DNA of 5,990 nt from Bacteroidota bacterium (GCA_023251855.1 JAHEYA010000168.1:1-5990), one strand, 5' to 3'; positions 1-5,639 are shown, counted from the first letter of the stretch. A program made the numbers and translations. The notes: generated by a model not told the origin, from the letters alone.

Positions 1-23
1 TTTGTTTTTTAGTTTAAATTATT

Positions 24-54
24 TTTGATTAATAAATTCAATTTATCAATCAAA
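24..54. repeat. AT-rich near-perfect palindrome downstream of the methyltransferase gene
   Basis: Positions 24-38 are the reverse complement of 40-54 with one mismatch (31 versus 47), so 14 of 15 positions pair around a single central base at 39. It lies about 70 bp beyond the stop codon of the leftward methyltransferase gene. No clean run of T follows it on either strand, so it is not a textbook terminator. It could still end transcription weakly, or be a binding site for a dimeric regulator of a gene left of the window. The rest of 1-123 shows no coding sequence. Confidence 0.4.
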
Positions 55-123
55 TTTATGGTTAAGTTAAAATTACTTTCATAAGGGTATTTTAATATTA
101 TTAACACCTTTTTGTTAGTAATC

Positions 124-774
124 CTAGCCTCCCCACTCTTTATCCTCTAATAAGGGGACAAATTTAAACTCACCGTATTCCGTTTTTTCAAGCTTTTTAT
201 CAGTTATTTTTTTGATAAGTGTCATTGTTTGTACCTTATCACCAAGTGGTATCACCAACCTGCCGCCAACTTTCAACTGTTCTAATAATGCGTTAGGTAT
301 TGTAGGTCCTCCTGCTGTGATAATTATTTTGTCGTAAGGTGCAAATAAAGGCAAGCCTTTATAACCATCTCCATGAAATAACTTTGCAGAATAGCCTATT
401 GAAGGTAAAAAGACCTTGGTTTTATCAAACAGTTCTTTTTGGCGCTCAATACTATAAACTTTAACACCCATTTCAAGAAGTATGCTGGTCTGATATCCTG
501 AACCTGTGCCTATCTCCAGCACTTTTTCACCTTTTTTCAAATCCAATAATTCAGTCTGAAATGCAACTGTATAAGGTTGTGAAATGGTTTGTCCTGCACC
601 TATCGGAAAGGCTTTATCCTGATAAGCAAATTCTAAAAATGCATTATTTAAAAATAAGTGACGGGGAACTTTTTCAATGGCTTTTAATACCTCCGCATTT
701 TTTATTCCTTTTTCCTTTAAAAGTCCTGCCAGTTGCTTACGTAGTCCTTTATGTCGGTATGTATCGTTTAACAT
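124..774 (-). CDS. pcm: Protein-L-isoaspartate O-methyltransferase
   Basis: This 216-residue cytoplasmic enzyme would transfer a methyl group from S-adenosylmethionine to L-isoaspartyl residues formed by ageing of Asn and Asp, starting their repair to normal aspartate. The family signature GAGQTISQP (residues 59-67) contains the substrate-site Thr/Ser. The SAM-binding motif I, LEIGTGSGYQT, is at 86-96, followed by an acidic residue (E110) at the end of strand 2. HGDGYKG (134-140) and YDKIIITAGG (147-156) are the later methyltransferase motifs, and the FVPL near the end (205-208) is also typical. Length matches the usual 205-220 residues. The ATG at 774-772 is preferred because MLNDTYRHKGLRKQL matches the usual N-terminus of Bacteroidota members. 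The gene is divergent from the dehydrogenase, with 216 bp between the two start codons. No anomaly in frame or motifs was seen. Confidence 0.93.
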   Translation of the reverse strand: MLNDTYRHKGLRKQLAGLLKEKGIKNAEVLKAIEKVPRHLFLNNAFLEFAYQDKAFPIGAGQTISQPYTVAFQTELLDLKKGEKVLEIGTGSGYQTSILLEMGVKVYSIERQKELFDKTKVFLPSIGYSAKLFHGDGYKGLPLFAPYDKIIITAGGPTIPNALLEQLKVGGRLVIPLGDKVQTMTLIKKITDKKLEKTEYGEFKFVPLLEDKEWGG

Positions 775-786
775 TTAAAAAGTATT

Positions 787-890
787 TAGAGATTTATCGA
801 TTTGGAGAAATGGAGAATTAAAAAAGTAAAAACAAAACAACTGACCAATTATTAAATCTCCAAATCTCTATTTTCCTGACTCTCCAATTT
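787..890. repeat. Intergenic inverted repeat family A (GGAGATTT-type arms)
   Basis: The space between the two divergent genes holds an imperfect palindrome. Positions 799-808 (gatttggaga) are perfectly complementary to 857-866, and 787-795 (tagagattt) to 862-870. Further relatives are tggagaatt at 811-819 and, on the other strand, the sequence at 881-890. The arms are therefore reiterations of a degenerate unit close to GGAGATTT, pointing one way on the left and the other way on the right, with an A-rich centre (about 820-840). Because several units on one side can pair with several on the other, more than one hairpin register is possible. It overlaps the region where the promoters of both flanking genes would be expected. 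No open reading frame is apparent. Confidence 0.6.
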
Positions 891-964
891 TTTCAGACCA
901 CAAAATTAACATTTAAGTATTCATAAGTTGACGAATTTTTTCAAGAATAGATTGTGGAAAAAAC

Positions 965-972
965 TATTTTTG
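965..972 (+). promoter_or_regulatory. Candidate -7 box for the dehydrogenase gene
   Basis: The sequence tatttttg fits the TAnnTTTG -7 element of Bacteroidota promoters and ends 18 bp before the ATG at 991. No good TTTG -33 element is present at the right distance; only a T-rich run at 936-941 lies there. The assignment is tentative. A chance match in this AT-rich DNA is quite possible. Confidence 0.28.
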
Positions 973-990
973 CCTAAATTCAATTCCCGT

Positions 991-1977
991 ATGATAAAAA
1001 TAGGAGTTCTCGGTGCCGGTCATTTAGGTAAGATCCATATTCGTTTATTAAAAGAAATCGACAACTATGAAGTGGTCGGATTTTATGATATTGACCAGGA
1101 TGCTGCGGCTTTGGTTGAAACGGAATTTAAGATCAAAAGCTTTTCCAATATTGATGCGCTTATAGCTGAAGTAGATGCGGTGGATATTGTAACTCCTACT
1201 GTAACTCACTATAAATGCGCAGCAAAAGCAATCAAAAAATCAAAACATATTTTTGTTGAAAAGCCTGTTACCAATACTATTGAAGAAGCAAAAATTCTTA
1301 TTGGTCTGTCGAAAGAAGCCAATGTAAAAGTGATGGTTGGGCATGTAGAGCGATTTAATCCCGCATTTTTAGCAGGAAGGGAGTATTGTTCCAATCCAAT
1401 GTTTATAGAAACACACCGTTTAGCGCAATTTAATCCAAGGGGTACAGATGTATCAGTAGTTTTGGATTTGATGATTCATGATATTGATATTATTTTGAGT
1501 ATAGTAAAGTCTAATATCAAACGCATCAGTGCAAGCGGTGTTGCAGTAATCAGCGATACCCCTGATATTGCGAATGCCCGGATAGAATTTGACAATGGCT
1601 GTGTTGCCAATCTTACTTCCAGTAGAATTTCAATGAAAAATATGCGAAAATCGAGGTTCTGCCAAAAAAATGCTTATGTATCAGTTAATTTTCTTGATAA
1701 AAAGGTGGAAGTTATCCGATTAATAGATGTAGAAGGAGAAGCAGACCCATTGGCAGTAGTACTTGACTTAGGAAATGGCAAAGGTGCAAAACAAATTTAT
1801 TTTGAAAATCCAACAATTTTACCCTCCAATGCAATAAAAATGGAACTGGAAGCGTTTGCTGATTCCATAATCAGCAACACCAGCCCTTTAGTGAGTATTG
1901 ATGATGGTTATAAAGCACTTGATGTTGCTTATAAAATTATCGAGAAAATGAAGGTTACGTCAAATTTTATTGACTAA
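991..1977 (+). CDS. Gfo/Idh/MocA-family NAD(P)-dependent dehydrogenase, probably GnnA-like (UDP-GlcNAc 3-dehydrogenase type)
   Basis: The product has 328 residues from the ATG at 991. The in-frame upstream TTG at 928 would add 21 residues ahead of the Rossmann strand and is less likely. MIKIGVLGAGHLGK carries the dinucleotide-binding GxGxxG (8-13), and an acidic DID (33-35) ends strand 2. The family EKP motif is at 90-92, with its catalytic-region lysine at 91. GHVERFNPA (117-125) and the DLMIHDIDII block (159-168), with the likely catalytic H163, lie in the C-terminal domain. The set GHVERFNPA, RLAQFNPRGTDV, DLMIHDIDII and DIANARIEFDNGCVANLT is, from memory, characteristic of GnnA-like proteins. 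Those oxidise the 3-hydroxyl of UDP-GlcNAc so that an aminotransferase (GnnB) can make the diamino sugar used in amide-rich lipid A. No gnnB or lpxA is visible here, so the substrate is an inference and another nucleotide sugar is possible. It probably shares a transcript with the lipoprotein gene 39 bp downstream. Confidence 0.85.
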   Translation: MIKIGVLGAGHLGKIHIRLLKEIDNYEVVGFYDIDQDAAALVETEFKIKSFSNIDALIAEVDAVDIVTPTVTHYKCAAKAIKKSKHIFVEKPVTNTIEEAKILIGLSKEANVKVMVGHVERFNPAFLAGREYCSNPMFIETHRLAQFNPRGTDVSVVLDLMIHDIDIILSIVKSNIKRISASGVAVISDTPDIANARIEFDNGCVANLTSSRISMKNMRKSRFCQKNAYVSVNFLDKKVEVIRLIDVEGEADPLAVVLDLGNGKGAKQIYFENPTILPSNAIKMELEAFADSIISNTSPLVSIDDGYKALDVAYKIIEKMKVTSNFID

Positions 1978-2016
1978 ATTGATTATCTCAAAATTAAAAG
2001 CTTAAATTTAAAAGAA

Positions 2017-2904
2017 GTGATTTTATATCCCATTAAGGTATTTATTTTCTTATCTGTTTGCATTGCTTTTGCTTTAAGTTCCTGCAATATATATAATCCT
2101 GCCGAACCAATTCCCGCCTATATCCATATTGATAAAATAGCGGTTTCCACCAATTCAGATGGCTCACAAGGCAGCAAATCAAGTAAAATAAATGATGCGT
2201 GGGTGTATGTTGATGAAAAGCTGATTGGTTGTTTTGAACTGCCTGTCACATTCCCTGTCCTTTATGAAGGAAGTCATCAAATAAAAATAAGACCAGGAAT
2301 TAAAGTAAATGGAATTGCTGCTACAAGGGCTCCATATCCATTTTACACCATTTATGACACAACGGTTAATAACCTGCAAAAGGGAGTGAAAATAAATTTA
2401 AACCCAAGGGTAACCTATCGAACAAATATGGCCTTTAATTTTATGGAAGATTTTGAGAACACCGGAACTATTATTTCAAAAAGCCCGGCAGCAGGAGTTG
2501 ATACTGTAATTCAGCTTATTCATTCTCCAAATCCCAATGTATTTGAAGGAAGTGCTTCCGGTGCAGCTTACCTTGATCATTCCCGTACATTTTTTGAATG
2601 TGTTTCATCAACATCCTATGTTTTACCTAAGAATGGAGTTGATGTATTTTTAGAATTTAATTATAAATGTAATCATGAGTTTAAAGTGGGTGTATTTGCC
2701 CACATGGCATCAGGTGGAACAGTAAAAACGGAGGCACTTACTATAAACCCAAGCGCAACATGGAATAAGGCGTATATCTATTTAACCCCGGCGGTAAGTA
2801 GTAATTTTAATGCCACTGATTATAATATACTTTTTGGCATGTTAAATAGTACCGCAGAGGATAATGTTAATTTGATGCTTGACAATATAAAACTTGTGTA
2901 TTAA
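2017..2904 (+). CDS. Putative envelope lipoprotein of unknown function
   Basis: The product has 295 residues. A hydrophobic signal segment (about 7-20) ends in the lipobox LSSC (20-23), so C23 should be lipidated after cleavage by signal peptidase II. Export to the periplasmic or outer-membrane face is expected. The start is a GTG at 2017, because no in-frame ATG precedes the signal peptide. Residues about 36-130 look beta-rich: DAWVYVDEKLIGCFELP followed by YEGSHQIKIRPGIKVNGI resembles PEGA-like or carboxypeptidase-like surface modules. Residues about 138-295 (FNFMEDFENTG through LMLDNIKLVY) have the look of a beta-sandwich of the carbohydrate-binding or concanavalin-like kind, where an early FE and a late LDNI recur. 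No catalytic motif is recognised. Its position after a nucleotide-sugar dehydrogenase and before a sugar transferase suggests an envelope role, which is only context. I do not recognise a named family. Confidence 0.78.
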   Translation: MILYPIKVFIFLSVCIAFALSSCNIYNPAEPIPAYIHIDKIAVSTNSDGSQGSKSSKINDAWVYVDEKLIGCFELPVTFPVLYEGSHQIKIRPGIKVNGIAATRAPYPFYTIYDTTVNNLQKGVKINLNPRVTYRTNMAFNFMEDFENTGTIISKSPAAGVDTVIQLIHSPNPNVFEGSASGAAYLDHSRTFFECVSSTSYVLPKNGVDVFLEFNYKCNHEFKVGVFAHMASGGTVKTEALTINPSATWNKAYIYLTPAVSSNFNATDYNILFGMLNSTAEDNVNLMLDNIKLVY

Positions 2905-2908
2905 GAGA

Positions 2909-2962
2909 AGTATCAGGTATCAGGTATAAAGTATCAGGTATCAGGTATAAAGTATCAGGTAT
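2909..2962. repeat. Tandem 21-bp repeat, left arm of intergenic inverted repeat family B
   Basis: Two identical 21-bp units (2909-2929 and 2930-2950) are followed by a 12-base partial third copy (2951-2962). Each unit is itself built from the 7-base word gtatcag. The array starts 5 bp after the lipoprotein stop codon. Positions 2909-2927, and equally 2930-2948, are complementary to 3042-3060 over 19 bases with one mismatch that would be a G-U pair in RNA. The left and right arms could therefore form a long hairpin in more than one register between the lipoprotein and sugar transferase genes. Array length is likely variable between strains because the units are perfect. Confidence 0.85.
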
Positions 2963-2992
2963 GGGTACAAATGCTTATTGGGATCACGAATG

Positions 2993-3070
2993 TGGAGTCT
3001 TGATACAAGATACTTGATACTTATTATTTTATGGAGTCTTGATACCTGATACTTGATACTTATTATTTAC
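2993..3070. repeat. Tandem 39-bp duplication, right arm of family B, just upstream of the sugar transferase
   Basis: Two adjacent 39-bp units (2993-3031 and 3032-3070) differ at only three positions: two inside the word following cttgatac and one at the last base. Each begins tggagtcttgatac and contains words such as cttgatac that are the inverse of the left-arm repeats. The second copy has atacctgata (3042-3051), the exact inverse of tatcaggtat in the left arm, while the first copy is diverged there. The unit ends 14 bp before the sugar transferase ATG, so it occupies the place of the gene's expected promoter and leader. No TAnnTTTG box is seen in this interval. The gene may rely on an upstream promoter or on a non-consensus one inside the repeat. 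Confidence 0.85.
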
Positions 3071-3084
3071 TACCCCAAAAAATA

Positions 3085-4506
3085 ATGAACAAAAAATTAC
3101 AAGTTTTAAAATACCTTTTTGCCGATTTGTTTTCAGCATCTTCAGCATGGACACTCTTTTATATTTTCAGGAAGCTTTATATTGAACCTGAAAAGTATGG
3201 TAAGCCCATTCCTATTACATTTGAGCAAAAATTTTTCTGGGGTTTATTGATAATTCCTCTCTTGTGGATGTTGGCTTATAGTTTAGCTGGAGTTTACAAA
3301 AGCATTTACCGAAAGTCGCGTTTAAAAGAGCTAGGGCAAACCTTATTATTTTCAATAATCGGGGTAATTATAATTTTCTTTACACTCCTGTTGGATGATG
3401 AAGTGGTATCCTATAAAAATTACTACCAAAGTATTATTGTTTTATTTGGGTTACATTTTGGGTTGACAGCCAGTTTTCGTTTTATTTTATCCAGTATAAC
3501 AAGCTATAGAGTTCATAACCGGATCATTGGTTTTAACACACTCCTAGTAGGTAGTAATGAGAATGCGCTTAAGCTTTATAATGAGATGGAAAGTCAGCGG
3601 GAATCATCGGGAAATAAATTCATAGGATTTGTACACGTTGATGATAAAAACGGGTATTCTCATGAGTTAAAGAAAAACTTATCTCACATTGGGGAACTAT
3701 CTGATTTAAAGAGTATTATATTTAAAAATAAAATTGAAGAGGTGATAATAGCCATTGAATCATCCGAACATGATAACATTGGCAAAATAGTGAATGAACT
3801 GGACAGTGAAAATGTGATTATAAAAGTGATACCGGATATGTATGATATTTTATCCGGATCAGTAAAAATGAATTCGATTTTTGGAGCTCCACTGATTGAG
3901 ATATCACGTGAAATAATGCCTGTTTGGGAACAATCATTAAAACGGATATTTGATGTGGCTATTTCTTTGTTTGTACTGATAACCTTCAGCTGGGCGTATT
4001 TACTTATTGCAATTGCTGTAAAACTAGGTTCAAAAGGGTCGGTATTTTATAGTCATGAACGCATCGGCTGGCACGGAAAACCTTTTTTCATCCACAAGTT
4101 CCGCTCTATGTATATGGATGCAGAAAAAAATGGACCTGCATTATCCAGCAAAAAAGATTCAAGAATTACACCTTTAGGGATTTTTTTACGTAAAGTTCGT
4201 TTGGATGAAATACCTCAATTTTACAACGTTCTGATTGGTGAAATGTCGATTGTGGGTCCTAGGCCGGAGCGCCAGTTTTTTATCGACCAAATCGTTAAAA
4301 CGGCACCTCATTACAAACATTTACATAAGGTTCGTCCTGGAATTACATCATGGGGGCAGGTAAAGTACGGTTATGCCGAAAATGTGGATCAAATGATTGA
4401 ACGTTTGAAATATGATATCATTTACATAGAAAACATGGCTTTAGGTGTGGATTTTAAGATATTAATTTATACCGCACTGATTGTGATACAAGGTAGAGGG
4501 AAATAA
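3085..4506 (+). CDS. Polyprenyl-phosphate sugar-1-phosphate transferase (WcaJ/WbaP-like), initiating polysaccharide synthesis
   Basis: This 473-residue inner-membrane enzyme should move a hexose-1-phosphate from a UDP-sugar to undecaprenyl phosphate, the first step of exopolysaccharide, capsule or O-antigen assembly. The N-terminal part has about four membrane segments (roughly 9-27, 51-71, 87-103, 113-137). A Rossmann-like domain follows (NTLLVGSNENA 151-161 to about 255). The catalytic bacterial sugar transferase domain starts at LKRIFD (285-290), then a re-entrant hydrophobic helix (about 291-313), HKFRSMYMDAE (337-347), the catalytic Asp-Glu pair D374-E375 in RLDEIPQ, GEMSIVGPRPE (385-395), RPGITSWGQV (417-426) and a C-terminal LKYDIIYIEN (441-450). 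Length and order are normal for the large family form. One oddity is that the Ser-Pro expected in the re-entrant helix reads Ser-Trp (302-303). The sugar is not predictable from sequence. No glycosyltransferase or flippase gene is adjacent. The gene is bracketed by repeat families B and C. Confidence 0.9.
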   Translation: MNKKLQVLKYLFADLFSASSAWTLFYIFRKLYIEPEKYGKPIPITFEQKFFWGLLIIPLLWMLAYSLAGVYKSIYRKSRLKELGQTLLFSIIGVIIIFFTLLLDDEVVSYKNYYQSIIVLFGLHFGLTASFRFILSSITSYRVHNRIIGFNTLLVGSNENALKLYNEMESQRESSGNKFIGFVHVDDKNGYSHELKKNLSHIGELSDLKSIIFKNKIEEVIIAIESSEHDNIGKIVNELDSENVIIKVIPDMYDILSGSVKMNSIFGAPLIEISREIMPVWEQSLKRIFDVAISLFVLITFSWAYLLIAIAVKLGSKGSVFYSHERIGWHGKPFFIHKFRSMYMDAEKNGPALSSKKDSRITPLGIFLRKVRLDEIPQFYNVLIGEMSIVGPRPERQFFIDQIVKTAPHYKHLHKVRPGITSWGQVKYGYAENVDQMIERLKYDIIYIENMALGVDFKILIYTALIVIQGRGK

Positions 4507-4511
4507 AAGAG

Positions 4512-4687
4512 GTAACTACTAAGCAATTGAAAGAACGCAGATGACGCGGATTGCTTATGATAAAATATGATTTTTATCGTGGTCACCATAAAAGAAATGA
4601 TAAAATAAGATATTTTTTATCTGTGTTAATCATAAATAATCCGCGTCATCTGCGTTCCATTTGCTTTTTTATGGGCTGAGTAGTTAC
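4512..4687. repeat. Nested inverted repeat family C with a 20-bp GC-rich stem
   Basis: This 176-bp non-coding element starts 6 bp after the sugar transferase stop. The outer arms gtaactact (4512-4520) and agtagttac (4679-4687) pair perfectly, and aagcaa (4521-4526) pairs with ttgctt (4661-4666). A perfect 20-bp stem joins 4533-4552 and 4638-4657. After two mismatched positions it continues with ttatgat (4555-4561) against atcataa (4629-4635). Inside are two similar small hairpins, gataaaa with ttttatc (4559-4565 with 4572-4578, and 4599-4605 with 4615-4621). The right arm reads as units beginning ATC every 9-10 bases (4619, 4629, 4639, 4648). A T run at 4665-4670 follows the main stem, so the element may also terminate or protect the upstream transcript. 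The main stem is much richer in G and C than its surroundings. I see no target-site duplication and no encoded protein. Confidence 0.88.
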
Positions 4688-4716
4688 AATATTTTTTGAA
4701 TTTGACTTTTTTCTCT

Positions 4717-4744
4717 TTTGCCTTAAAATTTATTTGTACATTTG
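4717..4744 (+). promoter_or_regulatory. Promoter of the response regulator gene
   Basis: A TTTG at 4717-4720 and tacatttg at 4737-4744 match the -33 TTTG and -7 TAnnTTTG elements of the Bacteroidota primary sigma factor. The 16-bp spacer is slightly short. Transcription would begin around 4750, giving a leader of about 25 bases before the GTG start. It lies outside repeat family C, so the regulator gene appears to be transcribed independently of the sugar transferase. Confidence 0.55.
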
Positions 4745-4775
4745 ACTATTATTTAAAATCAATCTAAATAACTCC

Positions 4776-5453
4776 GTGTTTGTGGAAAAGATTAAAATTA
4801 TAGTTGCCGACAGTCATTTTTTAAGTCGCAAAGGCTTGGTAGTATTACTGAATGAAAATGCTGATTTTGTCCTTTTGGCTCAATCAACAAGCACTTCCGA
4901 TCTAGTGAGTCAATCCAAACTTTATAAACCAGATCTAATTATCATTGATTATACTTCTGTAAACTTCAGTTTAGAAGGCTTACAAGAGATTGTTAGAAAA
5001 TATCCTAAAGCCAAATTACTTGCTGTTACTGAACTACAGAGCAACGAAATTATTTCAAAAGGCTTGAAAATTGGTGTTACCAGTCATTTATTGAAAGATT
5101 GTGATCAGGATGAAATAGTGGAAGCTATCTACAAAACAGCCAAGGGTGAAAAATTTATGTGTGGCAAAATTGCAAATGCGGTTTTGAATGAAAAGACTGT
5201 TAATACTGCCGAATACTCTTGTCAGGGGATGAATATAAGTGATCGTGAAATGGAAATTATCACGCTGATTGCTGAAGGATATTCAAATAAAGAGGTTGCT
5301 GACAAATTATTTTTGAGCACGCATACTGTTACTACCCACCGTAAAAATATTATGAATAAGTTAGGTGTGAATAATACTGCAGGCTTGGTTCTGTTTGCTG
5401 TTCGCGAAAACCTGGTAAGTCCAAATCATTTCTTATTTTCTTCGAATAATTGA
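4776..5453 (+). CDS. NarL/LuxR-type response regulator, orphan
   Basis: The product is a 225-residue cytoplasmic transcription factor. The receiver domain (about 6-122) has the phosphoacceptor D58 in LIIIDYTS, the conserved switch threonine T85 in LLAVTE and the conserved lysine K107 in HLLKD. The usual acidic pair near the N-terminus is only half present: VADSH gives D12 followed by S13, where D or E is normal for Mg2+ binding. The C-terminal LuxR helix-turn-helix (about 153-212) has the signature ISDREMEIITLIAEGYSNKE, then ADKLFLSTHTVTTHRKNI and MNKLGVNNTAG. The start is GTG at 4776, or GTG at 4782, which would remove two residues; no ATG fits. No histidine kinase gene is adjacent, so partner and targets are unknown. 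It could control neighbouring envelope genes, but nothing in the sequence shows that. Confidence 0.9.
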   Translation: MFVEKIKIIVADSHFLSRKGLVVLLNENADFVLLAQSTSTSDLVSQSKLYKPDLIIIDYTSVNFSLEGLQEIVRKYPKAKLLAVTELQSNEIISKGLKIGVTSHLLKDCDQDEIVEAIYKTAKGEKFMCGKIANAVLNEKTVNTAEYSCQGMNISDREMEIITLIAEGYSNKEVADKLFLSTHTVTTHRKNIMNKLGVNNTAGLVLFAVRENLVSPNHFLFSSNN

Positions 5454-5465
5454 TTTTAAAGTCAT

Positions 5466-5490
5466 TTAAAGAAATAGAACTCTTCTTTAA
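5466..5490 (+). terminator. Weak hairpin after the response regulator gene
   Basis: Positions 5466-5473 (ttaaagaa) pair perfectly with 5483-5490 (ttctttaa) around a 9-base loop, 13 bp beyond the regulator stop codon. The stem is AT-rich and is not followed by a clear T tract, so function as a terminator is uncertain. Confidence 0.25.
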
Positions 5491-5584
5491 TTCAAATCCC
5501 TAATAATTTTTTCTAAGTCCGAATGCTAACATTTGTTTCGTTTATTATTATTTAGTTACAAGCATAAAATAAAAAAGCCGAACG

Positions 5585-5623
5585 ATTTGCATTGCACGTA
5601 CTGATTATGTATATTTGCACGTA
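5585..5623. promoter_or_regulatory. Direct repeats overlapping both promoter boxes, candidate antitoxin operator
   Basis: The word ttgcacgta occurs at 5592-5600 and 5615-5623, 23 bp apart, and the shorter atttgca occurs at 5585-5591 and 5613-5619. The core ttgca therefore appears three times (5587, 5592, 5615) and overlaps both the -33 and the -7 elements. Toxin-antitoxin operons of this kind are usually repressed by the antitoxin or the complex binding repeated sites at their own promoter, so this is a reasonable operator. Binding itself is an inference. Confidence 0.45.
5586..5617 (+). promoter_or_regulatory. Promoter of the toxin-antitoxin operon
   Basis: TTTG at 5586-5589, a 20-bp spacer and tatatttg at 5610-5617 make a full match to the Bacteroidota -33/-7 promoter pattern. 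The expected start of transcription is about 5624, leaving a leader near 16 bases before the antitoxin ATG at 5640. This is the best promoter match in the window. Confidence 0.7.
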
Positions 5624-5639
5624 AATAAACTTAATTACC

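Noticed and set aside
561..821. Open frame on the plus strand opposite the methyltransferase gene
   Set aside because: It lies almost wholly antisense to a well-supported gene, its translation has no recognisable domain, and its end runs into repeat family A. It is a chance frame.
928..990. N-terminal extension of the dehydrogenase from a TTG codon
   Set aside because: The ATG at 991 places the Rossmann strand MIKIGVLGAG at the very start, as in family members. The extra 21 residues are basic and unlike a functional extension.
1209..1394. Open frame on the minus strand inside the dehydrogenase gene
   Set aside because: It is fully antisense to conserved coding sequence including the EKP and GHVERFNPA motifs, and its 61 residues resemble no known protein.
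2179..2379. Open frame on the minus strand inside the lipoprotein gene
   Set aside because: It is fully antisense to the lipoprotein coding region, with no promoter or domain to support it.
2909..3070. CRISPR-like array
   Set aside because: The repeats are directly adjacent tandem units without unique spacers, built from a 7-base word, and no cas gene is present.
4512..4687. Insertion sequence or transposon with its transposase
   Set aside because: The element has inverted ends but is only 176 bp, encodes nothing, and shows no obvious target duplication. At most it is a non-autonomous element.
2017..5453. A complete polysaccharide or secretion gene cluster
   Set aside because: Only one initiating sugar transferase is present, with no glycosyltransferase, flippase, polymerase or export gene beside it, so a full pathway cannot be claimed from this window.
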